Below are positions 1 to 10,387 of a DNA stretch of 64,000 nt, piece by piece. The notes under the pieces are model-generated. The model saw only the letters and a list, made by a program, of their open reading frames with translations. It made no database searches and was not told where the DNA came from. The DNA is taken from positions 45,131,241 to 45,195,240 of the forward strand of contig CM033745.1 of the NCBI GenBank assembly GCA_019671005.1, in the 5' to 3' direction. This stretch comes from Hibiscus mutabilis. Taxonomy: Eukaryota; Streptophyta; Magnoliopsida; Malvales; Malvaceae. The position numbers and the translations under genes were made by a program. Numbering within the stretch: the stretch's first letter is position 1; each line of letters starts with the position of its first letter.

Positions 1-65
1 GGACCCAACTTTTATGTCTGGTTGGCGGAAATTAGTTCTGGTAATGACTCCATTGAATGGAAGTG
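1..65 (+). CDS. Possible exon fragment cut by the window start
   Basis: Frame 1 is open from the first base and reads GPNFYVWLAEISSGNDSIEW before a strong donor-like GTATGT at 66-71. No family is recognised. The exon interpretation rests only on the open frame and the donor match, and the upstream part lies outside the window. It could equally be chance. Confidence 0.2.
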
Positions 66-71
66 GTATGT

Positions 72-1073
72 CCTAAATATTTTATTTCTTATATTACAAC
101 ATAAATCTAGAATTCAGTATCAAAAGAAAAATTACAATAGTGGTTGATGTGAGATAATTTCAGTACTTGTCGACTCAGCTGTGGGTTAATTTCAGTAGCT
201 TTCGGCTCAGATGTGGGTGGAGCAACGGATAAAGCAAGCCACGGGAAAGGGTAGCGCGGCCGTGAGCGGAGGGAGGCTGGAACTGAAGAGAGGGGGTGTC
301 GGGCTGACGTGTATTTGTTCAATTCTTCTGGTCCAACTCTCTTTTAGGGTTTAGCTTCTAGTTTTTGGTATTTTATTTTTACGCTAATAAACAAAATAAG
401 TATGAGGGCTTATTTAACATGGTGATGTAATTTGAGGGATATTTTTAGTATATTAGCCTTTTTGTTATTTCTATTTCATTTTTAATAAAAAATTGATTGG
501 ATTTGGGTCTGTACCAAAGAAAAAAGATTTGGTTAATTTTACATTATTTAACGTTTATTGATTTAGGTTGGGAATTTTTTGCACAAATATTGCAGTTGAT
601 TTTTTTATTTTAAAAAATATAGTACATGTTTTTTTTTTTATTTTCAGAAATATAACAAAAGTTGAAGTCGGTGTGTCATAATTTCGATTCATTACTCAAA
701 CAAGCTGAAGTCTGAAATTTTTATTAAAAAAAATAATCATTGTTTAAAGACGAATTGTCTTTAATTCGACTTTAAATCACCGTTTAAAATGTTATAAATT
801 TTAAAAAATTTGTAAAGTATCATATTCTTGAAAAAAATAGTGGTGCAAAGGTTGGAGTAAGATTATATTTCTAGTATTTTAAAATCATATTTTGGATTTT
901 AAGTTAAAATATTAGTTTAACATTTATAATTTTTTTTGATCATATTAACATTTATAGATTTAAGTGAAAGAAAGACTATATTTCTGATTTCATCTCTCTA
1001 ACAACGTCAATGACGACACTAGTCTTTAATTGTTTTTTCACTAAATTTTTTCACTTCTTCTCTACTATTTTGA
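72..1073. other. AT-rich stretch without a supported gene
   Basis: The first 300 bases are less AT-rich. A telo-box-like TTAGGGTTT lies at 345-353 (minus-strand AAACCCTAA), a motif common in 5' leaders of plant genes, but no ATG-started frame follows it on the minus strand. From about 360 onward the sequence is AT-rich with poly-A/T runs. I see no gene in it. Confidence 0.4.
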
Positions 1074-1608
1074 GATCCGTAAACAAATCGAAAGAATACA
1101 AATAAGGATATGTTTATGTTTGTTCACTTATTTTTAACCAAAGAAAACAAACACAAACAAATAAATAAACATGACTTTTTGTTCGTGTTCGTTGATTAAG
1201 GTATATAGCTTGTTCGTGTTCGTTTATGTTCCGTTAAAATAATAAATGGACGTAAACAAACATAAACAAAAGAACAAAAGTAAACATATTGTGAATAAAT
1301 TTAAGCGAACATAAACAAACAAACATATGTGAATAAATTTATTTTTTAAAATATAATAATTTTGTTATGAAAATTAATAAATATAATTGGACATATATGA
1401 ATAAATTTAAACGAACGTTCACAAATATAAATGAACGAACGAGCTATTTGTTCGTGTTCGTTTGGCTCGTTTGTGTTCGTTCATTTAATTAAATGAACAT
1501 AAAATATTATTCATGTTTGTACGTTAATAAATAAATAAATATAAACAAACTTTATAACGAACGATTTACGAATAATTCGTTTAATATTCGATTCATTTAC
1601 AGCACTAA
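1074..1608. mobile_element. MITE-like unit with GTTCG/CGAAC repeats and imperfect terminal inverted repeats
   Basis: The left end (GTAAACAAATCGAAAGAATA) and the reverse complement of the right end (GTAAATGAATCGAATATTA) are similar over about 20 bases. The interior is packed with GTTCGTGTTCGTTTG-type motifs on both strands (for example near 1178-1230 and 1430-1490), which would fold back on each other. There is no coding frame. This is typical of short non-autonomous plant DNA transposons, possibly hAT-like. Exact ends and target duplication could not be fixed. Confidence 0.5.
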
Positions 1609-2237
1609 CCGTTTTAGACGTAACTCTTTTTTTTCTCCATGTTTCCCCTGCCAACTATCGCTCTGCCTTTGCAATTGCTCTCACCACTGGCAGGTTTCCA
1701 ATCACTGATGACAGATCTGAGCCATTAGCGGTGGTCTACTCAAAGGTCGATGGTATTGCTTTTTGTCGCGCTACGGATGTTTCCTCGTACGTTTTTTTAA
1801 TAATTTTAATATAATTACAATACAGACAACGTAATTTAAATTTAAATCTTTTAAAATAATTATTTTTTTTTATTTTTTTTGAGATTACTTGTTGAATTTT
1901 TTGTTCAGTTGTTATTGACAACAAAAGATATGTTGATGTATTATCAAGTTAAGTTTCAAAAACCCAAGTACATTGTTTCTCTCTACAGTGATACTCCAAG
2001 TCTTATATAACTCATATGAGACGGAAGCATTATGAGTTGAGTTGTCCGATAGGACTTGATGGACTAAGAATTGAGTTTTATTCAAATAAACTTTTACTCA
2101 AATAATGTGTAACCTGACTTTTAGAGTCAACATTCGAGTGTTGACCTGAGTAAGCATAGACTCGATTTTAAGTACACTGACTTGATGGACCAAGAATTGA
2201 GTTTTAATTAACGTGCTCGTTGGATCATCCCCAAAAT
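1609..2237. other. No gene seen
   Basis: AT-rich sequence with scattered direct repeats; the phrase gacttgatggac(c/t)aagaattgagttt occurs twice (about 2048 and 2180). No coding frame or RNA gene recognised. Confidence 0.35.
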
Positions 2238-2388
2238 ATGCTCCGAACCCTAAGCCTCATTCATCAAAAATCCCCAACCACTGTTCGCAATCTTCTCAAG
2301 AATTGTTGCTCGATTTATGTCTTCGGGGAGAGGGTTCTCATCCATGAGCTCAGTCGTCGGTTTTCTTAGCGGAAGTTGGTCTGTTCTG
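2238..2388 (+). pseudogene. Possible first exon of a host gene relic
   Basis: An ATG at 2238 opens a 43-codon frame starting MLRTLSLIHQKSPTTVRNLL, rich in Arg/Leu/Ser with no acidic residue for its first 30 residues, like a mitochondrial presequence. It stops at 2367-2369. A second ATG at 2317 in another frame runs through to a canonical donor (G|GTAAGA, GT at 2389-2390). Downstream pieces with good acceptors at 3253 and 3467 are on the same strand. Whether either ATG is the real start is unclear, and no protein family is recognised. The intervening intron would hold the 37-bp repeat array. Confidence 0.25.
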
Positions 2389-2754
2389 GTAAGATTCTGG
2401 TGGTCGGAAGTATAGGGGAGGGCTACTTTATTCTCTGTTTGTTTCCTCAATTTTTAGGTTCCCTCTCATCTGGTGAGTTTCCTTGTATTTTCTTTAATAG
2501 ATGGCCATTGTTTTGTGCTGTTGTTAGTTTTAGGTTTAGGATCTTCCGTCCTTTTGATTCACATGTTTACCCTGGTAGCCTGGATAGTTCGAAAATCCTG
2601 CATTCTAAGCTTTGGGTCTTCGTTTTACTGTCGGGTTCTAATATAATTTCGGCTCATGGTGCATCTTTTTGCTCGGGTATATTGGTTGTTGGTCCTCCTG
2701 TTTCGTCGGTTGAACAATAGTATGGTAAAGTCTTATTTATCTTTATCGTTCATG

Positions 2755-3150
2755 AGTGTTTTAGGTGTAGATCCCAAAACTGAATTTTATTAACAATATA
2801 GGGTCTGAAGGCCACACTAATTTCCAGTAACATTTTGGATTCAGAACCCAAAACTGATTTTCGGTAACATTATAAGTCATAAACCCCAAACTCATTACCG
2901 CCAACATTTTAAGTGTTGAACCCCAAACTAATTTTCTATAAAATTTTAGGTCTCAAACCGGAAACTCATTTTGGGTAACATTTGAGGTGCCGAACCTCAA
3001 ACTGAATTTCATTAACATTTTAAGTGTCGAACTCAAAACTGAGTTTCGATAACATTTTCGATGCCAAACCTCAAATCGATTATCGATAATATTTTAGGTG
3101 TCGAATCCCAAACTGATTACCGGAAACATTTTAGGTGACGAACCTTAATT
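2755..3150. repeat. 37-bp tandem repeat array, about 10.6 copies
   Basis: The motif aacatttta(g/a)g(t)g recurs at 2755, 2792, 2829, 2866, 2902, 2939, 2976, 3014, 3051, 3088 and 3125, so spacing is 36-38 bases with 37 predominant. The unit begins AACATTTTAGGTGTCGAACC and continues CCAAACTGATTTTCGGT. Copies differ at several positions, so the array is old. The period is not a multiple of three and most frames close quickly, so it is not coding. It ends about 100 bases before a strong splice acceptor. Confidence 0.9.
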
Positions 3151-3252
3151 TTAGCATTAGAAATCTTCTATAAATACTTCTACACTTCTAACATATTTAG
3201 CAGAAATATTTAAACATTATAGCAAGATTTTCTGCAACCATTTTCTTTTTAG

Positions 3253-3421
3253 GAATTTACCTCTACACTTCATTCAACAGCAACATCAAGAAGGATGAGT
3301 TGTTTGAGTTGATTTCTACGAAAGTTAGCAAATCAACAAGGAAGAAATTGTCTTCATTGGAAGCCAAAATCCCCATTGATGACCCCGACCCTGAAGCTTA
3401 TTACATTTTAAAGATAATGTA
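3253..3421 (+). pseudogene. Exon-like piece of an unrecognised host gene
   Basis: A polypyrimidine tract and TTTAG acceptor end at about 3252. After them an open frame of about 55 codons reads IYLYTSFNSNIKKDELFELI, then a lysine/serine-rich stretch, then KIPIDDPDPEAYYILKIM and a stop. Just before the stop a one-base shift would extend the frame through DNVMQTTFARCLGYTTV. Composition is unlike the surrounding AT-rich DNA and looks protein coding. No domain recognised. Together with 3469-3690 and possibly 2238-2388 it suggests a decayed plus-strand gene. Confidence 0.4.
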
Positions 3422-3468
3422 ATGCAAACGACCTTCGCAAGATGCTTAGGATATACAACCGTGTAGGG

Positions 3469-3690
3469 GGTACCAACATCGAGTTATATGTAAATTTTGA
3501 TGAATGTGTTAGTTCATTAAGAATCTCATGAGGTTCTCCACCTTCCATTGACGAAGACGTTGTTTATGTACGTGATTTTAGGAGGCGACATGAGAAAGAA
3601 CAAATAATTGAGGAATTGAACGTCAAATATGATATATCTACAGACTACGACAGCACGAGAACATACTCTTCTTCCATTCATTTAAACTAA
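3469..3690 (+). pseudogene. Second exon-like piece of the same unrecognised gene relic
   Basis: Downstream of an AG acceptor at about 3465-3466, one frame reads GTNIELYVNFDECVSSLRIS, has a single stop (TGA, 3529-3531), then continues with SIDEDVVYVRDFRRRHEKEQ, then IIEELNVKYDISTDYDST, ending at TAA 3688-3690. The charged, low-repeat composition supports former coding function. One in-frame stop marks it as a pseudogene unless the sequence has an error. I cannot name the family; a transposase N-terminal region is one alternative. Confidence 0.4.
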
Positions 3691-4484
3691 ACTAAGCTTA
3701 GTAACAATGAACCATGTACCAAATTTCAGATCGCACGTTTTAATCTAATCACAATTTGTGTTTATGTTGCTGATCATATTGAGACATCGGTTCCTCGAAA
3801 AAATGTACCAAATGTAATGGGATTTTGACAACTTAATTAGAGCTGAGTATATCGTTAAACACGTTCGACATTGTTTTAGCATTGAAAAGTATCGGTACTA
3901 TACTTCGTGTTTCGATATTCTTCAATACGAACCTAAAATCTTACAGGATATGGTAACATTTAAGGTGTTCGTTCTCGTTATAAGTATCGATTATATACAT
4001 TTCAATACTCCCAATTAATATGAACATGTAACTATACATGAACGTGAACATTGTACACGATTAGTATCGAAACTTTATAAGAATGGTTACATTTTATATG
4101 TTTCAGTATTGAAACTCTTAGAGTCTTAGTTCTGTCACAACTAAGATTCTTGACAAGAGAAGACGTGTCAGACACATACAATAGAGAATCATGAGAATGA
4201 GATGACGTGCCAGTGAAGTGCATAAGAAATTCCTGACATGAGTCGTGTCGGAGTATAGCTTTCAGTTAGGTTACTTTAACGATAGGTTTCGATTTCTTAC
4301 TAGTTGTGTTATTGTATTACATTGACGATAAGCAAGTAATTGTTAGTTTCCAAACGTATTCTGGCATTGTTTGTTTGCCATAAGGTAAGTCATATCTTGT
4401 TCATATCTCTAGATGAAAAATTTTATTACAACATAACACAACCATGAAATAATCAAAATAGACTTGTAGAACATCACATTGTTT
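3691..4484. other. AT-rich interval with TATCGATA-type motifs
   Basis: No coding frame. Between about 3885 and 4110 there are several GTATCG/CGATAC/TTCGATA motifs (for example gtatcggtac, tttcgatatt, agtatcgatt, gtatcgaaac) like those clustered in the Tekay LTRs of this window. It may therefore be a very old LTR remnant. The rest shows nothing recognisable. Confidence 0.3.
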
Positions 4485-4907
4485 TTCATGTATTTTCTTT
4501 CGACTTCAAATTTCTCCAGCTTTTATCCAACCTTCTTACTTCATCCATATTCACCAATTTCTACAATTCAACATTCTGAATTCGAATTTCCTTGTTTTCA
4601 GCCAACAACATTTGAACCTGATTTCTCAATTCTTTAACATCAATTGAATTTCCATCATTGTTAATCCATTTAAAGAAATCACAACGGCTCTACAAATGTG
4701 CAAAAGAAATTCAAAATAGCACATTAATCGAAACACTGGAACAATAAACCCAACTTATTACTTAATACCTCATGGCCTCTAAAACATCCATAAAATCTCC
4801 TCTTTGCTTCGTGGTACAGTTGAAGTGCAATCTGGTGATTGCAATCTATAATAACAGTGAACAATGTTTTCTTCAGCACGTGATCTAGGACTTCCAGTAG
4901 ACATCAT
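4485..4907 (-). pseudogene. GRF-type zinc-finger protein pseudogene, two exons
   Basis: The minus strand starts with two tandem ATGs (4907 and 4904). Exon 1 reads MSTGSPRSRAEENIVHCYYR and, after a frameshift near 4801, RRFYGCFRGHE, ending at a GT donor (about 4768). Exon 2 starts after TTTGTAG at 4689 in matching phase: SRCDFFKWINNDGN, followed by a Leu/Glu/Asn-rich probable coiled coil and a stop at 4561-4563, then more open sequence to about 4485. RRFYGC plus CxFFxW is the signature of the GRF zinc finger. The expected second cysteine of the first pair is Tyr. Small GRF proteins with coiled coils are common in plants. The frameshift, stop and lost ligand make this a pseudogene. Confidence 0.65.
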
Positions 4908-5096
4908 TGACAGAAAACTCAAATAGTTGACATTGTACTGTGCAAAGATGGAAGTGGAGAGGGTTATAAGAACAGTATATAATTTTGGCAAATAAAATAA
5001 AATAAAAAGCAATGGAATTTTAAATTTGTAGAAATATAACTGAAATAAAATAAAATGAAGTCCATCAAACTTTAAGTCCATAAAATATTAACAAAT

Positions 5097-6227
5097 ATTA
5101 AAAGTCTATTCATCTGTCTTGCAGGTACTAAATTCTTGAGGAAGGGAGGCCACTTCCTTGTGAATCTCTGCAAACTTAGAATCAGCATGCTTACCAAGTT
5201 CAGCTAACTGCGAATCTGCATGGATGTGAAGCTCAGCAAACTAAGACTCAACATGGTTTCGAAGCTCTACGAACTGCAAATCAGCACAGCTACGAAGGTC
5301 TGTTAACTACGAACCAACATGGTTACGACAAGAAACCATGTAGCCAAACAGTGAATTCATTGTAATCTCCTCCCAATTTGCAGAAGAAACTTCTTTGGTA
5401 GGTAAAGGGAAATGTTTTTCCATATTTTCTGCATTGGTAGTATCTGTTGAGTCCTCACCTTTATAAATCCAACAATTTTTTTGAAAGTTGACAATCTTTT
5501 CCTTTAAAGGGACAAGTGGGTCCAAAGAAAAATTGACATCATTCTTTTGAAAAGATGTGTGTAAAGACACAATCATATGGAAAAGAGGTTGAGGCCCCAT
5601 GACCCTTATTGACAAAAGATACTAGCTAGAGGAAAATGATTTTGGTAATGTTAGAAGCAACCTCAGTTCGATATTGGTTAAGCAACAAAAAAGTCAATAT
5701 CTCAGATTGTTGATTTCTTCCTAGAGAACTATCGAAAAAACCATGCCATAATAAGGTGAAAGATTCTCTCTTCAAACAAAAGATTTCTGGAGCTATGGCC
5801 TTTGTAGTTTTCAATAGAGCTAGTTTCAATTTCATCATAAGAGCCTTTATTTTCAATACCTAAATCAGATGCAATTGATTGGGGGTGATAAAGAGTTACT
5901 TATCCATAACATAAGAGTTGATGCCTATGATCTCATATAAATTTGTCTCACTACAATTGTGGCATTATTGTAAAACATCGGTACAAGTCTTTCACAAACC
6001 CTCGGTTTGATCCCAAGAAAAGCATTCCAACCACATTTTGTGAAAGTTGAGTTCATTTTGAAGTTGTAGTTTAGGTTTTGAAGGAAATTCATGTCCACAA
6101 CATGTTCTTTATGAATTGGTTTGTTGTAGAAATGTTTATAAAATTTGGTCTTTTCATCCTCATCTCTAAAGTGGAATTCATCAACAGATGGTGTTGGCTC
6201 AACAATTTTTTGACGTTTGGTTTCCAC
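5097..6227 (-). pseudogene. Broken retroelement-type ORF (Athila ORF-like / putative plant transposon protein family) with C-terminal repeat
   Basis: The N-terminal segment (6227 to 5925) reads METKRQKIVEPTPSVDEFHF and contains GWNAFLGIKPRVCERLVPMF followed by YNNA. This matches the layout of the family that sits 3' of pol in Athila-type elements (GW..F, then a 'V..FY.N/A' motif), also seen at 49.3 and 60.4 kb here. After stops and frameshifts the frame resumes at 5615 and runs, with stops at about 5307 and 5238, to a C-terminal tail at 5097. That tail repeats a 12-13-residue unit of the form F(A/V)EL-x-x-H(A/V)(D/E)S, four to five times, predicting a coiled coil. No pol remains lie beside it, so host domestication followed by decay is an alternative. 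Confidence 0.5.
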
Positions 6228-6239
6228 ATGGTTTATGGG

Positions 6240-6807
6240 TAGAGTAAAGAAGAGTTGACTATGATATGGGTTTAGGGATCATGTAAGAAATAAAACAATT
6301 GATTGCATGTCGATCAACATCACGAATTGAAGAATTTGGCCAACCCCATCAATGAATAATATATGAAAATAAAAGAAAATTCACAGAAACCCATCAATCA
6401 TATCAAACATCTTTTGAACAGGAAGCCAAGCCTATCGACAATATCAAGAAATTCCCAAGTTCAAAGCTAAGCAATGGAAAGAATTGAAAAACTAAACAAA
6501 AGAAATAGCATGTAAAAATTTAAGGGTTTCCAGAAATACCATTGATTCAACTGGCTTAGGGTTCCTATTAAACTTTAAACGAATTTAACGGGAAATCTTA
6601 AAAACACAAACAATAATATCAACCAATTTTTGAACATCAACGATGAGGCATGAAAAGTAAATGAAAACCAATCAAAAACAAGGGATGTTAAAAAATGAAG
6701 TTAGGATTTCTAGAAATATACCTTCGATTCCATCAAGCAATATTTGATTGAACTGAGTTTAGTGTTCTTGTTAAAGTTTAAAAAATATTAACGGAAATTC
6801 TGGAAAC
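6240..6807. other. Non-coding interval with an imperfect duplication
   Basis: Two related blocks, about 6524-6590 and 6704-6795, share phrases around (t/c)cagaaat(a)acc, gattcaa/gattgaa, tagtgttc/tagggttc, aaactttaa and aacggaaat. They look like a roughly 190-base direct duplication. No coding frame. Confidence 0.35.
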
Positions 6808-8165
6808 ACGTTGACTGACTAACACTCGGCAAGCAATTGATTATTTAGAGTAAATATACCGGAAAATAATGCCAGGTTTAGGTCTTTTTGCGTGCAAGTA
6901 TACACGGTCAGTAAGTAATACAACAGTAAGCTGAGTATTGTATCCACAATGATTGTCCAATAATTAAATGCCACGATCTTTACTTGTGAATTGAAACTAA
7001 TGAGTTTGAATTGGGTTTTAGATTTAAGAAAAATAACTAAGGAAAAGAAAGTAAAAGTTCAGGCAGATTGGCAAACAAATGTATTCAAGATAGATGGTTG
7101 GCGTTGGCAAGAGATGCTTGGATGTCACACCAACAAAGAAAGTAGTTAATAACTTTCAGCCTTGGTTTTATTGCCGAGAAGATTTTAAAGGTAGTATTGT
7201 CTCTGTCGATGGAAATACCTTAAGTTAATTATGATTAACCCCTATATGTCTATAGGGATGTTTCTCAATCATTAACTTGGCAAAGTTTTAATCTTTACTC
7301 CTAAGGGGTAGACTCACTTCCGAAGTAAGCTCATCTACTTCAACATCTCCTGTCGAAGCTTCTCACCTTAGTAACTGGCAATTGATCGTTATTTCCTATG
7401 TTTGTTAAGATATTAAGGGATATTATGCATGCAATGCCAACTGTCGTATGACAAAGAATTTAGGAAAATATGTACTAGCAAGATAGACAAAAATTGCCAA
7501 GGCATTCAATTAATAAAAGTTGACAAATAGTTGAGTGTTCATCGCAAAAACATCCCTAACCAACTTAAAGAAATTAGTTCATGGTTGAGTAAACCATGAG
7601 CAAAATATCGTTTAAAATCAACACCATCATAAAAATAGAATTAAAACTAAGAGAAATCGGCAAAGAAGGAGATTCATCGATGCAACCCTTCAATGGATCT
7701 AGAGCCATCAGTCTTAGCCTGGTCGAACCATGATCTACTCTCATTCTTCACCACGGTGCATCCTCCTTGATAGATTCCCATTCCTGGATCATCATCGGGT
7801 TTCCGTAAATAGGCACTCATGGAAACCCTAGATTGAGTTTGAATTTGAAAGTTGGTTATGCACTTAAGATAAGTGTGTTATCTTCTTATCTTTTTATCCT
7901 TTTGTTTGAAATTAGGGCTGATTGGATCTTTGACCAACGGCTAACAAACCTAGCATCGTCATCCTTCTTTTGCCAACCGAGCTTGGCAATTCTTGTCCTA
8001 CTTTTGCCAACCGCTACTCGACATTTCTCTTCTGGTCCTTTGGCTTCCTACTGTAGTCACCAATTTTATCCGGCCCTTTTAAATTTTATGCTTGTAAATA
8101 TATTAGAGTCTGTATATAAATTAGAATCCATTAAAAAAATAAAAAAGAGTGTATGTACATGAATA
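6808..8165 (-). repeat. Athila-type LTR in minus orientation, diverged, right end uncertain
   Basis: Read on the minus strand this matches the LTRs of the Athila element at 41.7-53.2 kb in the same order. Shared blocks include the 3'-terminal gtacttgc region with cgtgcaagtat, 'gtattgtatccaca' (cf. 'gtatcgaatctaca'), the 'tgtctatagg' and 'actcctaaggggtaga' blocks, 'gtaagctcatctact', and 'gatgcaacccttcaatgg' near 7680-7700. The left end near 6808-6811 (cgttgactg) corresponds to the terminal TGTTGACTG. The right end has diverged and I place it near 8.1-8.2 kb by LTR length. The neighbouring 5.1-6.2 kb ORF could belong to the same element. Confidence 0.65.
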
Positions 8166-8224
8166 AAGGCCCAATTGGCCTATTTTTATTTCATTTATAT
8201 TACTTTTATTAATGTATTTTAGTT

Positions 8225-9052
8225 TTTCTTTCAGACCACACAAGATCCTAATCAGGTCAGATATGGGAAGATTACAAGAGATCCTGCTCGACATATATGG
8301 AAAGTCAAACTATGTGCAATGATTCCTGACTGCGGACTTATGGCAAATTTTCGATAGGATCCAAGCATTTTCGGGTCAGGGTGTCTTCTTAAGTATTGAC
8401 CGTCTTTCAGTTACCTTTCCAACGCATCTTGAAATACCTCAATCGGACATTGGGAGCTCACGATATGCTCGTTTTACTGAAGACAACGCATGCAGAAAAC
8501 TATATACGGGTTCAATATGGAAATTTGATTTTATTACGAATTTTCAATTATTTTATTGAATATTTATAATTAAATTCAAGCTTAGACATTTCCCTATTTG
8601 TTTTAACTCATTTAGGATCATATTGAATGTAAGGAAAAAGTTTGATGCCCAAGTAATGGCATTATTCCCTTTCCAAGAATGTTGAGCATAATAAGGGAAT
8701 ATGTTTTTAGAGTTTTATGATTTTTTAGGTTTTTAGGGTTTCTTGAAGCCTATAAATAGGCTTCACCCATTGTAGTTCATTCACATCCACAACCACACAA
8801 CATTCATCCTTTGTAACACATTGAGTTCAAGAGCAATACAAGCTATAGTCAATTTTTGAAGTATTTTCTATACCAAAATTTTGTTCTTCTTTTATATTCT
8901 ATTTCGATTAGAGTTGGAAGAAAAAAAGAACGTGCTCTTACCAAATCAAGCGTGCGAAGGAGTTGCCATGACCGAGAGGCGGCGTCGTCACCACCTCTGA
9001 AATCGAAAGAAGAAGTAGAGGTTCCCGGCCAGGCAGGGAATGGGTTGTTACA
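8225..9052 (+). repeat. LTR-like segment ending at the Tekay-A primer-binding site
   Basis: The right end, gggttgttaca at 9042-9052, is directly followed by a 4-base spacer and a tRNA-Met PBS, so it occupies the position of the Tekay-A 5' LTR. It has a core promoter-like TATAAATA at 8751-8758 and a leader-like stretch after it. However, only its last roughly 35 bases (ggttcccggccaggcaggga...) resemble the end of the element's 3' LTR at 16.70-16.73 kb. The rest is unlike the 2.85-kb 3' LTR. It may be a different LTR joined by recombination. Confidence 0.5.
8751..8758 (+). promoter_or_regulatory. TATA box of an LTR promoter
   Basis: TATAAATA lies in a G/C-flanked context (gcctataaataggc), followed about 30 bases downstream by CA-rich leader sequence. 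This is the usual layout of a plant LTR U3/R boundary. Confidence 0.55.
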
Positions 9053-9056
9053 TTTG

Positions 9057-9069
9057 TGGTATCAGAGCT
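9057..9069 (+). other. Primer-binding site of Tekay-A (initiator tRNA-Met)
   Basis: TGGTATCAGAGCT begins four bases after the LTR end. TGGTATCAGAGC is complementary to the 3' end of plant initiator tRNA-Met, the usual minus-strand primer of Tekay and copia elements. The following leader (agagtttagtcgattgtaggactaaa) is nearly the same as that of Tekay-B on the opposite strand at about 24,525-24,552, showing the two are the same family. Confidence 0.9.
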
Positions 9070-9199
9070 AGAGTTTAGTCGATTGTAGGACTAAAATGAA
9101 GGTTATTGCATTGTTATTGAGTTACTTTTCCACCTAGGAGTTATATATTGTATATATTGTGACTTGTCGATTAAACTGATCTTTCTTTATCTTATAGTT

Positions 9200-10345
9200 A
9201 TGTCTGAAACTAATGAAGCTCACATCAATGAGCCTTTCACTGGTTCCTTGACACATGGCGAGGAAATTAGGGGGAGATCCTCCTAATCTACAAGAAGTCC
9301 CTGCACAGGGCACCGAACCTAAGGTGCCTACTGCTCAAGCTGAATGTTATCAAAATTTGGCGAATATGTTTAAACAATTTATGACTGCGATAAGAGCCCA
9401 GTTGACAGTGCAGCCTAACGCACCAGTTTTCTAACACGCTCAAACCCCTATTAATAAACTTTCATGGTACCGGGCTTATACTTTCATTGGTTAGGATGAT
9501 GACAATCCTGAAATTGCTGAATATTGGCTGGACAACACCCTAAAAATATTGAATAAATAGTTGTAGTGTTCGGATGAGCATAACTAGAATGCGCTCTTGC
9601 ATTACTAGCTGATGAAGCTTTGCATTGGTGGGAGACTACTACCCTTACGGTCTCTGAAGACATTGTGACCTGAGAATTCTTTCTTCGAAAGTTCCGTAAG
9701 AAGTACCTTAGCGAGTTTTATCTCGCGAAAAGACGTAACATCTTCCTCCATCTCAAGCAAAGAGGGAGGCCAGTCAAGAAATACATCTACGATTTCTGCA
9801 AGTATTGTGGTATGATGCTGAATATATCAAGAAGGAAGAAAAGTGTCGTATATTCATTTTCGGGCTAAGTGATGAGCTTCGCCCCATGTTTATTGCACTG
9901 AGCATCACCAACTTCTAATATTTGGTGAACCGAGTCAAGGCTACTGAGGCATCATTGAACGCCCAAGTGACCACTGGGTCGGGCAAAGCCGAGAAAAGGA
10001 TCAGAGATGATTCTCAACCTCCTAGATAGAACAAGAAGGGAAAGTATCAAGGCCCTAATTTACATGTCTATCTGCAACCATATTGTTCTAGGAACATTGA
10101 GAAGCCTTAGACTATGACTCAGTCTTTTTCCAATGCGGCCTCGGTTGAGAACACTAGAGGCTATAATAAAGGTTTACAACACCCTATTTGTAACTATTGT
10201 CAGAACAGGCATCCAACAGGTCTATGCCGTAAATAGACTGGAGCTTATTTCTTTTGTAGCGAGCAAGGCCACTTTATCTGTGATTGTCCGCTGAATGCAA
10301 CCAAGTCTACTACTACACCGGCTAACGTTGTGACCCCTACTCAGT
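9200..10345 (+). pseudogene. gag of Tekay-A, degenerate
   Basis: An ATG at 9200 opens MSETNEAHINEPFTGSLTHG but stops soon after. Shifting frames recover the chromoviral gag core: PINKLSWYRAYTF, PEIAEYWLDN, ALALLADEALHWWETTTL-like text around 9600-9650, and the 'FRKKYLSEFYLAKRR..F' helix around 9690-9740. At the C-terminus two zinc knuckles remain: CNYCQNRHPTGLC (about 10,190) and YFFCSEQGHFICDC (about 10,245), the latter with its first Cys replaced by Tyr. Gag packages element RNA in virus-like particles. Many stops make it non-functional. Confidence 0.8.
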
Positions 10346-10387
10346 TCTTTCAGGGTCAGGGGGTCAAGGAAAGGTTTATTAGGAGCT

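Noticed and set aside
107..322. 71-codon minus-strand frame next to a telo-box-like motif
   Set aside because: The frame begins with TTG, not ATG, and the text shows no domain; the telo-box alone does not make a gene.
2376..2720. 114-codon open frame on the plus strand
   Set aside because: T-rich, hydrophobic text without a domain, lying between a splice donor and a repeat array; it looks like intron sequence that happens to stay open.
2755..3150. CRISPR-like array
   Set aside because: The 37-bp units are contiguous with no unique spacers, and the context is plant DNA; it is a minisatellite.
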